Origin: Bin80 sp965116685
GTDB lineage: Bacteria; Bacteroidota; Rhodothermia; Rhodothermales; Bin80
Direction: 5' to 3'
DNA length: 64,000 bases
Assembly: GCA_965116685.1 (NCBI GenBank)
Contig: OZ220707.1
Span: 2,170,001 to 2,234,000, forward strand
Shown here: piece after piece, positions 18,321 through 26,282 of the stretch
Layout: each line of letters starts with the position of its first letter
Numbering within the stretch: the stretch's first letter is position 1
Made by a program: the position numbers and the translations under genes
The notes under the pieces: model-generated
Told to the model about the DNA's origin: nothing
Databases searched by the model: none
Seen by the model: only the letters and a program-made list of their open reading frames with translations

Positions 18321-19915
18321 CAGGTTTTCGCAGCGTAAAGTTCAACGAGTCGTTTTGCCTCTTGGCGGAACGCATCCTTGGCTTCATCGGTCAACACGCC
18401 GGTATCCCGAATGCTGGCAAGGGCATCTGCAGCGCGAACTCTAAGGTTTTCAAGGAGTTCTGCCTCGAAGCGGTCAATGTCAGACACAGCTACTGTATCC
18501 AGGAGGCCTTCACTGCCGATAAAGATTACGGCAATCTGTTCTTCAACAGGTGCAGGTGCGAATTGCCCCTGTTTGAGTAATTCCACAAGGCATTCGCCGC
18601 GTCGCAGTTGTCGCTGTGTCGCAGGATCAAGATCGGATCCGAATTTGGAGAACGCTTCCAGTTCCCGGTATTGGGCTAGATCCAACCGTAGCATCCCTGC
18701 AGCAGACTTCATTGCCTTGATCTGTGCATTGCCACCGACACGGCTCACAGAAATTCCTACATTGATTGCCGGGCGTATGCCTGCATTGAAAAGGTCGGGC
18801 TCCAGGTAAATCTGTCCGTCCGTAATGGAAATCACATTGGTCGGAATATATGCGTCGACGGCTCCGGCTTGCGTTTCGATGACGGGTAGCGCTGTTAGTG
18901 ATCCTCCTCCTTGGACCTTGCCCTTCAGCGAATCAGGCAGGTCGTTCATTTGTGATGCGATCTCCTGGCTTGCCGTAATCTTGGCGGCACGCTCTAGAAG
19001 GCGGCTGTGGAGGTAGAAAACATCTCCCGGGTAGGCCTCACGCCCAGGTGGGCGCCGCAGCAGAAGAGAGACCTGCCGGTATGCTACAGCCTGTTTGGAC
19101 AAATCGTCATAAATGACGAGTGCGTGGCGCCCGGTATCCCGAAAGTATTCACCGATACAGGCACCAGCAAACGGTGCAATAAACTGGAGTGGAGCAGCAA
19201 CCGAAGCCGGTGCATTGACAATCACCGTGTAATCCATTGCACCATTTTCCTCCAGTGCACGGGCAACCTGTGCAACCGTGGAGGCTTTTTGCCCAATTGC
19301 AACATAGATGCAGTAGACCGGTGCATCGGTCTCATGGGTGGAACGCTGACTGATGATCGTATCAATCAATACGGCGGTTTTGCCGGTTTGCCGGTCCCCG
19401 ATCACCAATTCCCGCTGTCCACGGCCAATCGGGATCATGGAATCAATCGCCTTGATCCCGGTTACGAGTGGTTCGGATACGGGTTGGCGATAAATGACAC
19501 CCGGTGCTTTGCGCTCAAGGGGCATTTCGCAGGTTTCACCGGTGAGTGCACCCTTGCCATCCAGCACGTTTCCAAGTGGATCAATGACCCGTCCCAACAT
19601 GCTTTCGGTCACTTGGATGGAAGCAATCCGGCGGGTTCGCCGTGCTTGGTCGCCTTCTTTGACTTCCTGCACCTCCCCAAAGAGAACTGCCCCTACATTG
19701 TCTTCTTCCAGGTTCAGGATCATGCCGGTCACATTGCGTTCAGGGAACACAATCAATTCTCCAGCCTGCACCTTTGACAGACCGTAAATCCGGGCGATGC
19801 CGTCTCCTACCTGTAGGACAGTCCCCACTTCATATATATCTGTAGTGGACTCAAAGCCACCGAGTTCCTTACGGAGGAGTGCGGTGACTTCGTCTGGTCG
19901 TATAGCTGTTGTCAT
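18320..19915 (-). CDS. atpA: ATP synthase F1 alpha subunit
   Basis: The alpha subunit carries the non-catalytic nucleotide sites of F1. The 531-residue product has the Walker A motif GDRQTGKTA, the following Walker B region HALVIYDDLSKQAVAYRQ, and the signature PAINVGISVSRVGG near residue 380. The N-terminal beta-barrel domain is normal (VLQVGDGIARIYGLS). It lies 15 bases downstream of atpH. Confidence 0.98.
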   Translation of the reverse strand: MTTAIRPDEVTALLRKELGGFESTTDIYEVGTVLQVGDGIARIYGLSKVQAGELIVFPERNVTGMILNLEEDNVGAVLFGEVQEVKEGDQARRTRRIASIQVTESMLGRVIDPLGNVLDGKGALTGETCEMPLERKAPGVIYRQPVSEPLVTGIKAIDSMIPIGRGQRELVIGDRQTGKTAVLIDTIISQRSTHETDAPVYCIYVAIGQKASTVAQVARALEENGAMDYTVIVNAPASVAAPLQFIAPFAGACIGEYFRDTGRHALVIYDDLSKQAVAYRQVSLLLRRPPGREAYPGDVFYLHSRLLERAAKITASQEIASQMNDLPDSLKGKVQGGGSLTALPVIETQAGAVDAYIPTNVISITDGQIYLEPDLFNAGIRPAINVGISVSRVGGNAQIKAMKSAAGMLRLDLAQYRELEAFSKFGSDLDPATQRQLRRGECLVELLKQGQFAPAPVEEQIAVIFIGSEGLLDTVAVSDIDRFEAELLENLRVRAADALASIRDTGVLTDEAKDAFRQEAKRLVELYAAKT

Positions 19916-19930
19916 TTCGTAATTACTTGA

Positions 19931-20464
19931 TTAGGCCTGTACATGCAGGTGCCCCTGGAGCAGTGAGAGTTGATGCTGCACACTGCCGTCATATACCGTA
20001 TCTCCGATTTCCAGCACAATCCCGCCCATCAGGGCTGGATCTTCCGTCACCTGAAGCCGCACGGTACGGTTTAGTCGGGTACTCAGCACGCTTTGCAGGC
20101 GGGCCTGCTCATCCTGGGACAACTCCGAATAGACACGGGCGTGCACCGGAGTGATTCCCTGCGACTCATCGGCCAAGAACAGAAACCGGTCCAGAATTAT
20201 GCTGAGCAGTGGTTCTCTGCCTCGCTGAACCAGCATCTGCAGAAAACGCAGCGTCACGGCGTGGACATGTTCAGCAAGCAGGGTCTGCAAAATAGCAGAT
20301 TTCTTTTGTCGGGGGATGACCGGGCTTTTCAGGCACCGCTCCAACTCAGGAGAATTGCTCAGAGTCTGGATGAGCAGATTCACATCATCGGTAACCGAGG
20401 AGATTGTTACAGTCTCGTAGTAGAGCGCCTGTGCGTAGCGCTGGGCAACCATGGAAGAGGTCAT
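19931..20464 (-). CDS. atpH: ATP synthase delta subunit
   Basis: The 177-residue product is the OSCP/delta subunit that joins the peripheral stalk to F1. It has the helical N-terminal domain starting VAQRYAQALYYE, and the C-terminal signature ALMGGIVLEIGDTVYDGSV, the standard delta-subunit C-terminal motif. It overlaps atpF by 4 bases, and atpA follows after 15 bases. Confidence 0.95.
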   Translation of the reverse strand: MTSSMVAQRYAQALYYETVTISSVTDDVNLLIQTLSNSPELERCLKSPVIPRQKKSAILQTLLAEHVHAVTLRFLQMLVQRGREPLLSIILDRFLFLADESQGITPVHARVYSELSQDEQARLQSVLSTRLNRTVRLQVTEDPALMGGIVLEIGDTVYDGSVQHQLSLLQGHLHVQA

Positions 20465-20994
20465 GCCTGATAGGGAGGCTGCTGGTTTCTTCCGGTCGTC
20501 GTCAAACCGTCAATAAAATTGTCGACGAGTGCGCGCTGGCGTTGGGTATTCAGGTTCTCCTGGAGCACCTTCCCGGCGGCAAGGATGGCCAGATCAGCAA
20601 CTTCACTTCGAAGCTCCTGCAGAGCGCGTTCCTTGTCCCGTTCAATCTCTTCCTGGGCCTGTTCCCGCGAGGCGGCAATCTCTTCGCGTGTACGCTGCAC
20701 CTCTTGGTCCCGAATCCGCTGTGCCTCTTCGCGTGCTTCACGAAGCAGCCGCTGTGCGTCCTGTTCTGCTTCACGTCGAGCTTGTAGGTTGGTTTCCTGT
20801 AAGCGCCTGCTTTCGGCAAGAGCTTCCTCGGCCCGGTTTATAGAGGCTGCAATGGTTTCCTCACGCTCAGACAAGGCCGTGGTGATCGGTCCCCATGCAT
20901 ACCGCCGGAGCAGGAGCAAAAGGGCCAGAAATACCACTGTCACCCAGACGGCCAGACCGACATTCGCACCCAGTAGATCTGCGGCAAGCACCAT
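20461..20994 (-). CDS. atpF: ATP synthase F0 b subunit
   Basis: The 177-residue product is the peripheral-stalk b subunit. One N-terminal membrane segment (about residues 10-28) is followed by a long, highly charged helix rich in Glu, Arg and Gln over about residues 35-160, typical of the b coiled coil. It is between atpE (8-base gap) and atpH (4-base overlap). Confidence 0.95.
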   Translation of the reverse strand: MVLAADLLGANVGLAVWVTVVFLALLLLLRRYAWGPITTALSEREETIAASINRAEEALAESRRLQETNLQARREAEQDAQRLLREAREEAQRIRDQEVQRTREEIAASREQAQEEIERDKERALQELRSEVADLAILAAGKVLQENLNTQRQRALVDNFIDGLTTTGRNQQPPYQA

Positions 20995-21002
20995 GACGGC
21001 GT

Positions 21003-21230
21003 CTATTTAATGGCAAGGAGAAAGGAGATGACCAGTCCAAACAGTGCAACCCCCTCAATCAGGGCTGCGGCAACGATCATATTGTCTCGAATATTACTGG
21101 TTGCCTCGGGCTGGCGAGCGATCCCCTCCATAGCAGGTCCGGCCAGACGGCCAATGCCGAGTCCGGTTCCGATGGCGATAAGTCCGGCGCTTAATCCAGC
21201 ACCGAGGAATGCAAGAGCTTGTGGTTCCAT
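21003..21230 (-). CDS. atpE: ATP synthase F0 c subunit
   Basis: The 75-residue proteolipid has two membrane helices joined by the polar loop ARQPE. The ion-binding carboxylate is the Glu in ALIEGVALFG in helix 2. The residues around it do not show the Gln/Glu-Ser pattern of Na+-binding rings, so proton coupling is the likelier reading. Helix 1 carries the glycine repeat GLIAIGTGLGIG needed for ring packing. Confidence 0.96.
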   Translation of the reverse strand: MEPQALAFLGAGLSAGLIAIGTGLGIGRLAGPAMEGIARQPEATSNIRDNMIVAAALIEGVALFGLVISFLLAIK

Positions 21231-21265
21231 GGATAGTAAAATAAAGTTAGGAGTTGTTTGTACGC

Positions 21266-22363
21266 TTAATGAGCCTCACTGTGCGAATGCTCGGCAATTG
21301 CCATTCCAATGAACAGTGCGGACAGGATAGTAAAGATGTAGGCTTGAATGAGTGCGATGAGCAGTTCAAGACACATCACGAATATGGTGAATCCCAGGCT
21401 GATTGGAACAACGCCGTAGCCAGCGGCTTCACCAAAGAGTTGAGTAAAGGTAAAAATCATACCGATAAGGCTGAGAATCACCAGATGGCCTGCGGTAAGG
21501 TTGGCGAAGAGCCGAATCGCGAGGGCAATCGGCTTGATGAAAAGCCCCATAATTTCGGTCGGGATCAAAAGGAGTTTGACAAGAACTGGCATTCCCGGAG
21601 GCCAGAAAACATGTTGCCAGTGATCTCTGGACGCATTAAATTGTGTTAGGATAAACGTGAACGCAGCCAGTACGGCAGTGATATTCAGGTTCGAAGTGGC
21701 CGTTGCGCCAAATGGCACGAGTCCCAACAGGTTACAGGTCAGGATAAAGAAGAAAGCCGTTAGTAAATACGGCAAAAAGCGCTGGTAATGATCCTTGCCC
21801 AAGTTGGGGACTGCAATCTCATCCCGAACAAAGATGACCAGAGTTTCGAACAGATTCTGTACGACCCCTCGGGGAGCGCTGGTACGCCCAATCCCGCGTT
21901 TATACCGGTTTGCCAGCCGCACAAAGATGGCGAGCAAGATCCCAGATGCAAGAATGGCAAACACCAGGTGCTTGGTCGCCGATAAATCTAGGATGAGCAC
22001 GTCTCCATTCGCGGAGCTCAGTTTGGCATCCAGATGTTTCCCTTTATCAATCAATGCCCCGAGGCTGTCCGGCTCTATGGATGTTGGACCATTTTCCGTC
22101 TCAATCTTAATGGTCATTTCGCCGGAGAGAAGAGCACTTTCCGTTGTTCGGTATACGCGTACGGAGTAGCCAGTCGACTCGCTGCGGAAAATAAAAATTC
22201 GAGGTAATTCCACCTTGCCAATGGGTAGGAAATCAAGATAATAGGCATCTGCAGTATGGTGAACCGGATCAAAGTCCTCGTCCTCGGCTGCCAGGACAGT
22301 CAAGGGCATCCAAAGTGCAACCAGGCACAACAAGCAAGTTGAAAAGCGTACTGGGCGCATCAA
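21266..22363 (-). CDS. atpB: ATP synthase F0 a subunit with extended N-terminus
   Basis: The a subunit forms the proton half-channels beside the c ring. The essential arginine lies in ALAIRLFANLTAGH. The 365-residue product is about 100 residues longer than the E. coli protein, because a signal-peptide-like start (residues 1-25) and a polar periplasmic domain of about 105 residues precede the first core membrane helix. Long N-termini of this kind are seen in Bacteroidota. It overlaps the upstream small membrane gene by 4 bases. Confidence 0.96.
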   Translation of the reverse strand: MMRPVRFSTCLLCLVALWMPLTVLAAEDEDFDPVHHTADAYYLDFLPIGKVELPRIFIFRSESTGYSVRVYRTTESALLSGEMTIKIETENGPTSIEPDSLGALIDKGKHLDAKLSSANGDVLILDLSATKHLVFAILASGILLAIFVRLANRYKRGIGRTSAPRGVVQNLFETLVIFVRDEIAVPNLGKDHYQRFLPYLLTAFFFILTCNLLGLVPFGATATSNLNITAVLAAFTFILTQFNASRDHWQHVFWPPGMPVLVKLLLIPTEIMGLFIKPIALAIRLFANLTAGHLVILSLIGMIFTFTQLFGEAAGYGVVPISLGFTIFVMCLELLIALIQAYIFTILSALFIGMAIAEHSHSEAH

Positions 22364-22638
22364 TTTTTTCGGCGAATCAACCAGGTAACCTCAGTGAAAA
22401 GTCCAATCAGAGCGATCAGCAGAAAAGAACCCGTAAAGACGGGAAGTTCAACAGAGAATAACTGAATAATGATGATGAAAGCAGTAAGTGCGGCAAACAT
22501 GCGGAGCACCATCCCACCAATTACAACGGGCATAAACTTTGATGTACTCTGAGAAATCCGGACGACCAGTACGTTGGCTCCCGCGTAACATAACCCCAAA
22601 ATTACCCCCGCCGCCAGGCTCCATTCCCAACTCATCAC
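22360..22638 (-). CDS. Small membrane protein of the atp operon, AtpI-like
   Basis: The 92-residue product has four predicted membrane segments and almost no soluble part. Its topology and place, between the AtpZ-like gene and atpB with a 4-base overlap into atpB, match subunit-I-like accessory proteins of F-type ATPases, which assist c-ring assembly or Mg2+ handling. The sequence itself is too divergent for me to name the family firmly. The first codons encode Met-Met, and either may be used. Confidence 0.7.
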   Translation of the reverse strand: MMSWEWSLAAGVILGLCYAGANVLVVRISQSTSKFMPVVIGGMVLRMFAALTAFIIIIQLFSVELPVFTGSFLLIALIGLFTEVTWLIRRKN

Positions 22639-22715
22639 TCTTTAACTAGGGTTTACGAAATTAGTGCGAACAAGATCAAAAAAAGAGGTAAATTTTTCGT
22701 GAAGACGGGGGCCCT

Positions 22716-22934
22716 CTATTCGCTACGAGTGACGGTGTAAATCAATCGCACAAACACACAAACTATCCCGACGACGGAACTCACCAGAATAAGCCATGGA
22801 GTGGTCCCAAACAGTCGGTCCAGAAAATAGCCGCCAACGGTAAATACAGCCATGGTCATGCCTATTTGCATGCCGAGGCTGAGATAGGGCGAAGCATCAC
22901 GCAAGCTGCTCTGCCAACTGCTCATCTGCCCCAT
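22716..22934 (-). CDS. AtpZ/AtpI family ATP synthase accessory protein
   Basis: The 72-residue product has two membrane helices. The first contains the family signature LGMQIGMTMAVFTVGGYFLD, followed by a short loop (DRLFGTTPW) and a second helix. This pattern is that of the AtpZ/AtpI family encoded at the head of many atp operons. Its start lies inside the 3' end of the bactofilin gene (38-base overlap), which suggests that the two are translationally coupled. Confidence 0.85.
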   Translation of the reverse strand: MGQMSSWQSSLRDASPYLSLGMQIGMTMAVFTVGGYFLDRLFGTTPWLILVSSVVGIVCVFVRLIYTVTRSE

Positions 22935-23349
22935 TGGATGTTGTCACGAACTTGGATGAAATCGCCTCGGATTTATGCCCCATCTGACATTCACCGTTGA
23001 AGATGGCTCCCTCTTCAATGACCAGTCGATCTGCGTAGATGGTTCCCTTAATTCTTGCAGTGTCGGTCAACAGTACCTTCTTCGTAGCAACGAGGTCTCC
23101 TTCCACTGAACCGGATACATTAATGTTCTCCGCCTGGATAGATCCGGTCACAACCCCATTCTCAGAAATAACGACGGTTCCCTCAATCTCTATGCTTCCC
23201 TCAAGCCTGCCCGCGAGTCGCGTATCCGAGGAGGATTTTAAAGAGCCTTTGATATCGGTTTCACCTGAAATAATGTTCAGATTCGCCGTGCCGATCGACT
23301 CTTTTAATCCCGGGGAAAGAGGTCTGTTCTGGTTTTTCTTTTGCAGCAT
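22897..23349 (-). CDS. Bactofilin family cytoskeletal protein
   Basis: Bactofilins (DUF583) polymerise without nucleotide and organise cell-shape or wall machinery. The 150-residue product has a disordered basic N-terminus, then a right-handed beta-helix core of short repeats such as IKGSLKSSSDTRLAGRLEG, VVTGSIQAENINVSGSVEG and TARIKGTIYADRLVIEEGA. The C-terminal tail is polar. The gene upstream on the same strand encodes an M23 peptidase, a pairing known from bactofilin-controlled shape systems. It overlaps the AtpZ-like gene by 38 bases. Confidence 0.93.
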   Translation of the reverse strand: MLQKKNQNRPLSPGLKESIGTANLNIISGETDIKGSLKSSSDTRLAGRLEGSIEIEGTVVISENGVVTGSIQAENINVSGSVEGDLVATKKVLLTDTARIKGTIYADRLVIEEGAIFNGECQMGHKSEAISSKFVTTSNGADEQLAEQLA

Positions 23350-23983
23350 GGATCACGGATCTGGATGCACATACACATGTGCAAGTATACGGAAAAAGTG
23401 GGGAATTACGTGCATGATTATGTCATGACAGCAAAATTTCATATTGTAAAAGGTGGCGATCATGCGAGACATAACCCGCAAAACCAACAAGGAGTTTATC
23501 TTAGGACTCGTGAACACATCGCACCCTTTAAGTTCCGCTGGAGGGAGGGTCCTCTTCCAGTTCGTGCTTAGAAAATACAAAAATCGCCCAAAGTCTTTGA
23601 TTCAAAGTCTCGGGAGCGAGTTTTTTGGATTTTGGTAATTGGAGGGTTTGGAGGCATTCTGGGTGCCTAAAGCAGAAATCTTCGCATCCCATTGGGGGAC
23701 AAAATCTTAACCCTGTTTGGACTTCGGCGTTGAATTCTGTGAACGAATTCTCTTTTCATGCGAACGGTTTTTTAAGCCCAGATGATGATTGGCATGGTTT
23801 CCATTGAGGAGATTGACCTCAAGAGCCGGGACGATGGGATCGCATATCCACGGCAGCTCCAACGTTCGTCAGATCGCAGAGAAAAGTAAGCAAACCTCCC
23901 AACGTCTACAGAATCAAAATCAAAAAATAGCTATTTTCTGTCAAGCACAAGCACTAGCTAGGATAGAACTCCCCCAGAGCGTC
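23350..23983. other. Gene-free stretch between bactofilin and the M23 peptidase gene
   Basis: About 630 bases hold no ORF with family-like sequence. A plus-strand ORF of 61 codons at 23453-23638 and a minus-strand one of 75 codons at 23353-23580 overlap each other, and neither shows a recognisable motif. I see no RNA gene or clear terminator. The bactofilin promoter is presumably in the part near 23350-23450. Confidence 0.5.
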
Positions 23984-24922
23984 TTAGTAGCCGATCAGAT
24001 AGTTGGCAGGGTTTTGTGCCAGGCCATTGTCCCATAGTTCAAAATGAAGGTGGGGCCCCGAAGAATACTCCCCTGAATCTCCGCTGATTGCAATGCCCTC
24101 ACGAACCCGGACCCGGTCTCCGACCTGTTTCAGGAGACGTTGGTTGTGTTTATAGACGGAAACAAACCCACCGGTATGTTGGACGGCAATCGTATGACCT
24201 CCCTCATAGGTCCAGTCCGAGAAGATAATATATCCATCGCCGATGCAGTGTACCATGGTCCCTGCGCTCGTTGCGATGTCAATTGCATAGTGTCCTTCTT
24301 TGGCGTTAAAGTCGCGCGTGACCAACCCTTGCACCGGAGGCAGTGCGGGCAGTTGTAGGTTTGCCAGGTAATTGCTTGAAGATGTGAGGGAAGGGTTATC
24401 GGCGATGACCGGCATGGCTAGCCACTGATCGCTCCCTGCCAGGATAGAGACCGGAGCTGGGAGCAAGCCGGTTGCGTCCAGAAGCTGGGTGCCGGACAGA
24501 TTTATCTGTAAAGAAGAATCTGTGAGCAGAGAGTCCGTATCTCCAGATAACAGACGTTGAAGATTGGACAGATATAGGGTTTGTGCGTTGAGAGAGTCGA
24601 CGACTTCCTGCAATCGCAAAGAGGTCAATACAGAGCGCTGATGCAACTCCTGGATGTCAAAGCCGGGGATTATTAGCCCACGCGAGAACAAAAAGAGCGC
24701 GACCCCCATTACTGTAAAGGTATAGATAAACAGTGCGGCAAAGAATGTGGAGCGAAGATGGAATTGTTTTGGATAGAACTCGCGATAAGACTTGGACTGG
24801 CCACTGCGACCTTTCCAAACGATAATGCGAGGTTGTGTGCCGGTTTTCCAGAAGATATCCTGCCAGAAAACCACAAATTCACGCAGGGCGCGTATGATCG
24901 GGGTGTTCCGGAAAGACTTCAT
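23984..24922 (-). CDS. Membrane-anchored M23 family metallopeptidase
   Basis: The 312-residue product has a cytoplasmic basic region, one membrane segment (about residues 60-82), a coiled-coil linker (about 95-125) and a C-terminal LytM/M23 domain. The zinc ligands are visible in GHYAIDI (HxxxD) and GPHLHFELW (HxH) near residues 205-300, so the domain looks catalytically competent. M23 enzymes cut peptidoglycan cross-bridges or stems. The bactofilin gene lies next on the same strand, so a role in shape-related wall trimming is inferred. It overlaps the DUF721 gene by 4 bases. Confidence 0.9.
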   Translation of the reverse strand: MKSFRNTPIIRALREFVVFWQDIFWKTGTQPRIIVWKGRSGQSKSYREFYPKQFHLRSTFFAALFIYTFTVMGVALFLFSRGLIIPGFDIQELHQRSVLTSLRLQEVVDSLNAQTLYLSNLQRLLSGDTDSLLTDSSLQINLSGTQLLDATGLLPAPVSILAGSDQWLAMPVIADNPSLTSSSNYLANLQLPALPPVQGLVTRDFNAKEGHYAIDIATSAGTMVHCIGDGYIIFSDWTYEGGHTIAVQHTGGFVSVYKHNQRLLKQVGDRVRVREGIAISGDSGEYSSGPHLHFELWDNGLAQNPANYLIGY

Positions 24923-25218
24923 TGAAAAATAATTTCATGAATGACACGCTTACCCAAGGTTTCGTTCAGGCGGTCACGCCACTGCACACGATGCATATGC
25001 AGTTCCTGTCGCCATGTACCCGAGTTTAATTCAACATACATTCTCCCCCGGCGCGTCCAGACACGTTCGGTGACCTTGGCAATAACCGGGCCTGCAAGAT
25101 TATGCCAAGCCTTGACCGCTTGTGCTTCGTCGATGCCGTCCCGTATGCCAAGATCGTCAATTGCGACGTTGACCAGGTCAGAAAGTGCGAGTGGAGTTTT
25201 TTTCTTTTTCGACTCCAT
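24919..25218 (-). CDS. DUF721 / DciA-like protein
   Basis: I start this gene at the ATG at 25216-25218 (MESKKKK), giving 99 residues. The longer open frame to 25380 would run into the divergent GluQRS gene and has no family-like sequence. The core VKAWHNLAGPVIAKVTERVW, followed by GRMYVELNSGTWRQEL, is the DUF721 fold found in DciA, the ancestral loader of the DnaB replicative helicase. Many Bacteroidota carry this short, single-domain form. A role in replication is therefore inferred from family only. Confidence 0.8.
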   Translation of the reverse strand: MESKKKKTPLALSDLVNVAIDDLGIRDGIDEAQAVKAWHNLAGPVIAKVTERVWTRRGRMYVELNSGTWRQELHMHRVQWRDRLNETLGKRVIHEIIFQ

Positions 25219-25248
25219 AGAGTCCAGGGGGTATAATTCCCTTAAAGC

Positions 25249-26274
25249 ATGTCTAACACCGCAGCAAAGCATAGGATGCAGTCTGTAGGCTACCATGGCC
25301 GATTTGCTCCTTCTCCGACGGGGCACCTGCATGTGGGTAGTGCCTGTACGGCGCTGGTTGCGTGGTGTGCAGCCAGGCATGCAGAAGGTTTATTCACGCT
25401 GAGGATTGAAGATCTAGATACGCCGAGAACCGTGCCAGGTATGAAGGAGTCCCAGATCAATGATCTAAAATGGATGGGGATTGACTGGGATGCCGGCCCG
25501 GATATTGGAGGGCCATGCGAGCCCTACCTGCAGTCGCTACGCCAGAAATACTATCAGTCTGCATTGGATCAGCTACATCATCAACAGATGCTGTTTCCCT
25601 GTAAATTATCCCGAAAAGATGTTCAGAACCTGGCCTCTGCACCCCATGGGCACACCACGATGTATCCACGCAGCCTTCGTCCAACCGATGTACGCCCCGG
25701 ATGGTATGAAGAAGCCGGCGAAAAAGAAACCATCCGGTTAAAAGTGCCTGATCAACGGATCAAATTTTTCGATCAGGTATGTGGTTCACAGGAAGAAAAC
25801 GTGGCCGCAACGGTTGGTGATTATGTTCTGCGGCGCAGAGACGGAGTTTTTTCCTATCAATTAGCGGTTGTCGTGGATGACCTGCATATGGAGATTACCG
25901 AGGTCGTTCGGGGACAGGATCTTTTGGGATCAACGGCACGACAATTGCTTTTAGTAGATTTACTCGGTGGAGTGCGGCCATCTTATGTGCATAGTCCACT
26001 GGTTCTCAACGCAAAAGGCGAAAAGCTCTCCAAACGGGATACATTGCTTTCGCTGGCTGCACTTCGAGAATCTGGTGTGCCAAGCCAACATCTGGTCGGG
26101 TATCTTGCCTGGGCACTCGGGCTCTTGCCCGATATGAGAGCGCTGTCTCCCATAGAGTTGGTACGGTATTTTGACTGGAGTTGCATGAAGGAGCGGCCGC
26201 CCTGTGTGCTTCCAGAAAATTTACCGGAAGTTCTTAGTTCAAATGTTACCCTAGGGCGTTGTAGTGCGACCTGA
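25249..26274 (+). CDS. gluQ: Glutamyl-Q tRNA(Asp) synthetase GluQRS
   Basis: GluQRS is a truncated glutamyl-tRNA synthetase that attaches glutamate to the queuosine of tRNA(Asp). The product of 341 residues lacks an anticodon-binding domain. It has the N-terminal GRFAPSPTGHLHVGSA stretch, containing the HIGH-equivalent motif, and the KMSKS equivalent KLSKR near residue 264. An ATG at 25276 (MQSVGYHGRF) gives an N-terminus closer to known members and may be the true start. The zinc site seems degenerate: only one Cys is seen in FPCKLSRKD, where relatives have CxC. Confidence 0.9.
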   Translation: MSNTAAKHRMQSVGYHGRFAPSPTGHLHVGSACTALVAWCAARHAEGLFTLRIEDLDTPRTVPGMKESQINDLKWMGIDWDAGPDIGGPCEPYLQSLRQKYYQSALDQLHHQQMLFPCKLSRKDVQNLASAPHGHTTMYPRSLRPTDVRPGWYEEAGEKETIRLKVPDQRIKFFDQVCGSQEENVAATVGDYVLRRRDGVFSYQLAVVVDDLHMEITEVVRGQDLLGSTARQLLLVDLLGGVRPSYVHSPLVLNAKGEKLSKRDTLLSLAALRESGVPSQHLVGYLAWALGLLPDMRALSPIELVRYFDWSCMKERPPCVLPENLPEVLSSNVTLGRCSAT

Positions 26275-26282
26275 TAGTCACG

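Noticed and set aside
23453..23638. 61-codon plus-strand ORF between bactofilin and the M23 peptidase
   Set aside because: No family resemblance, no partner gene and a plain chance-like composition.
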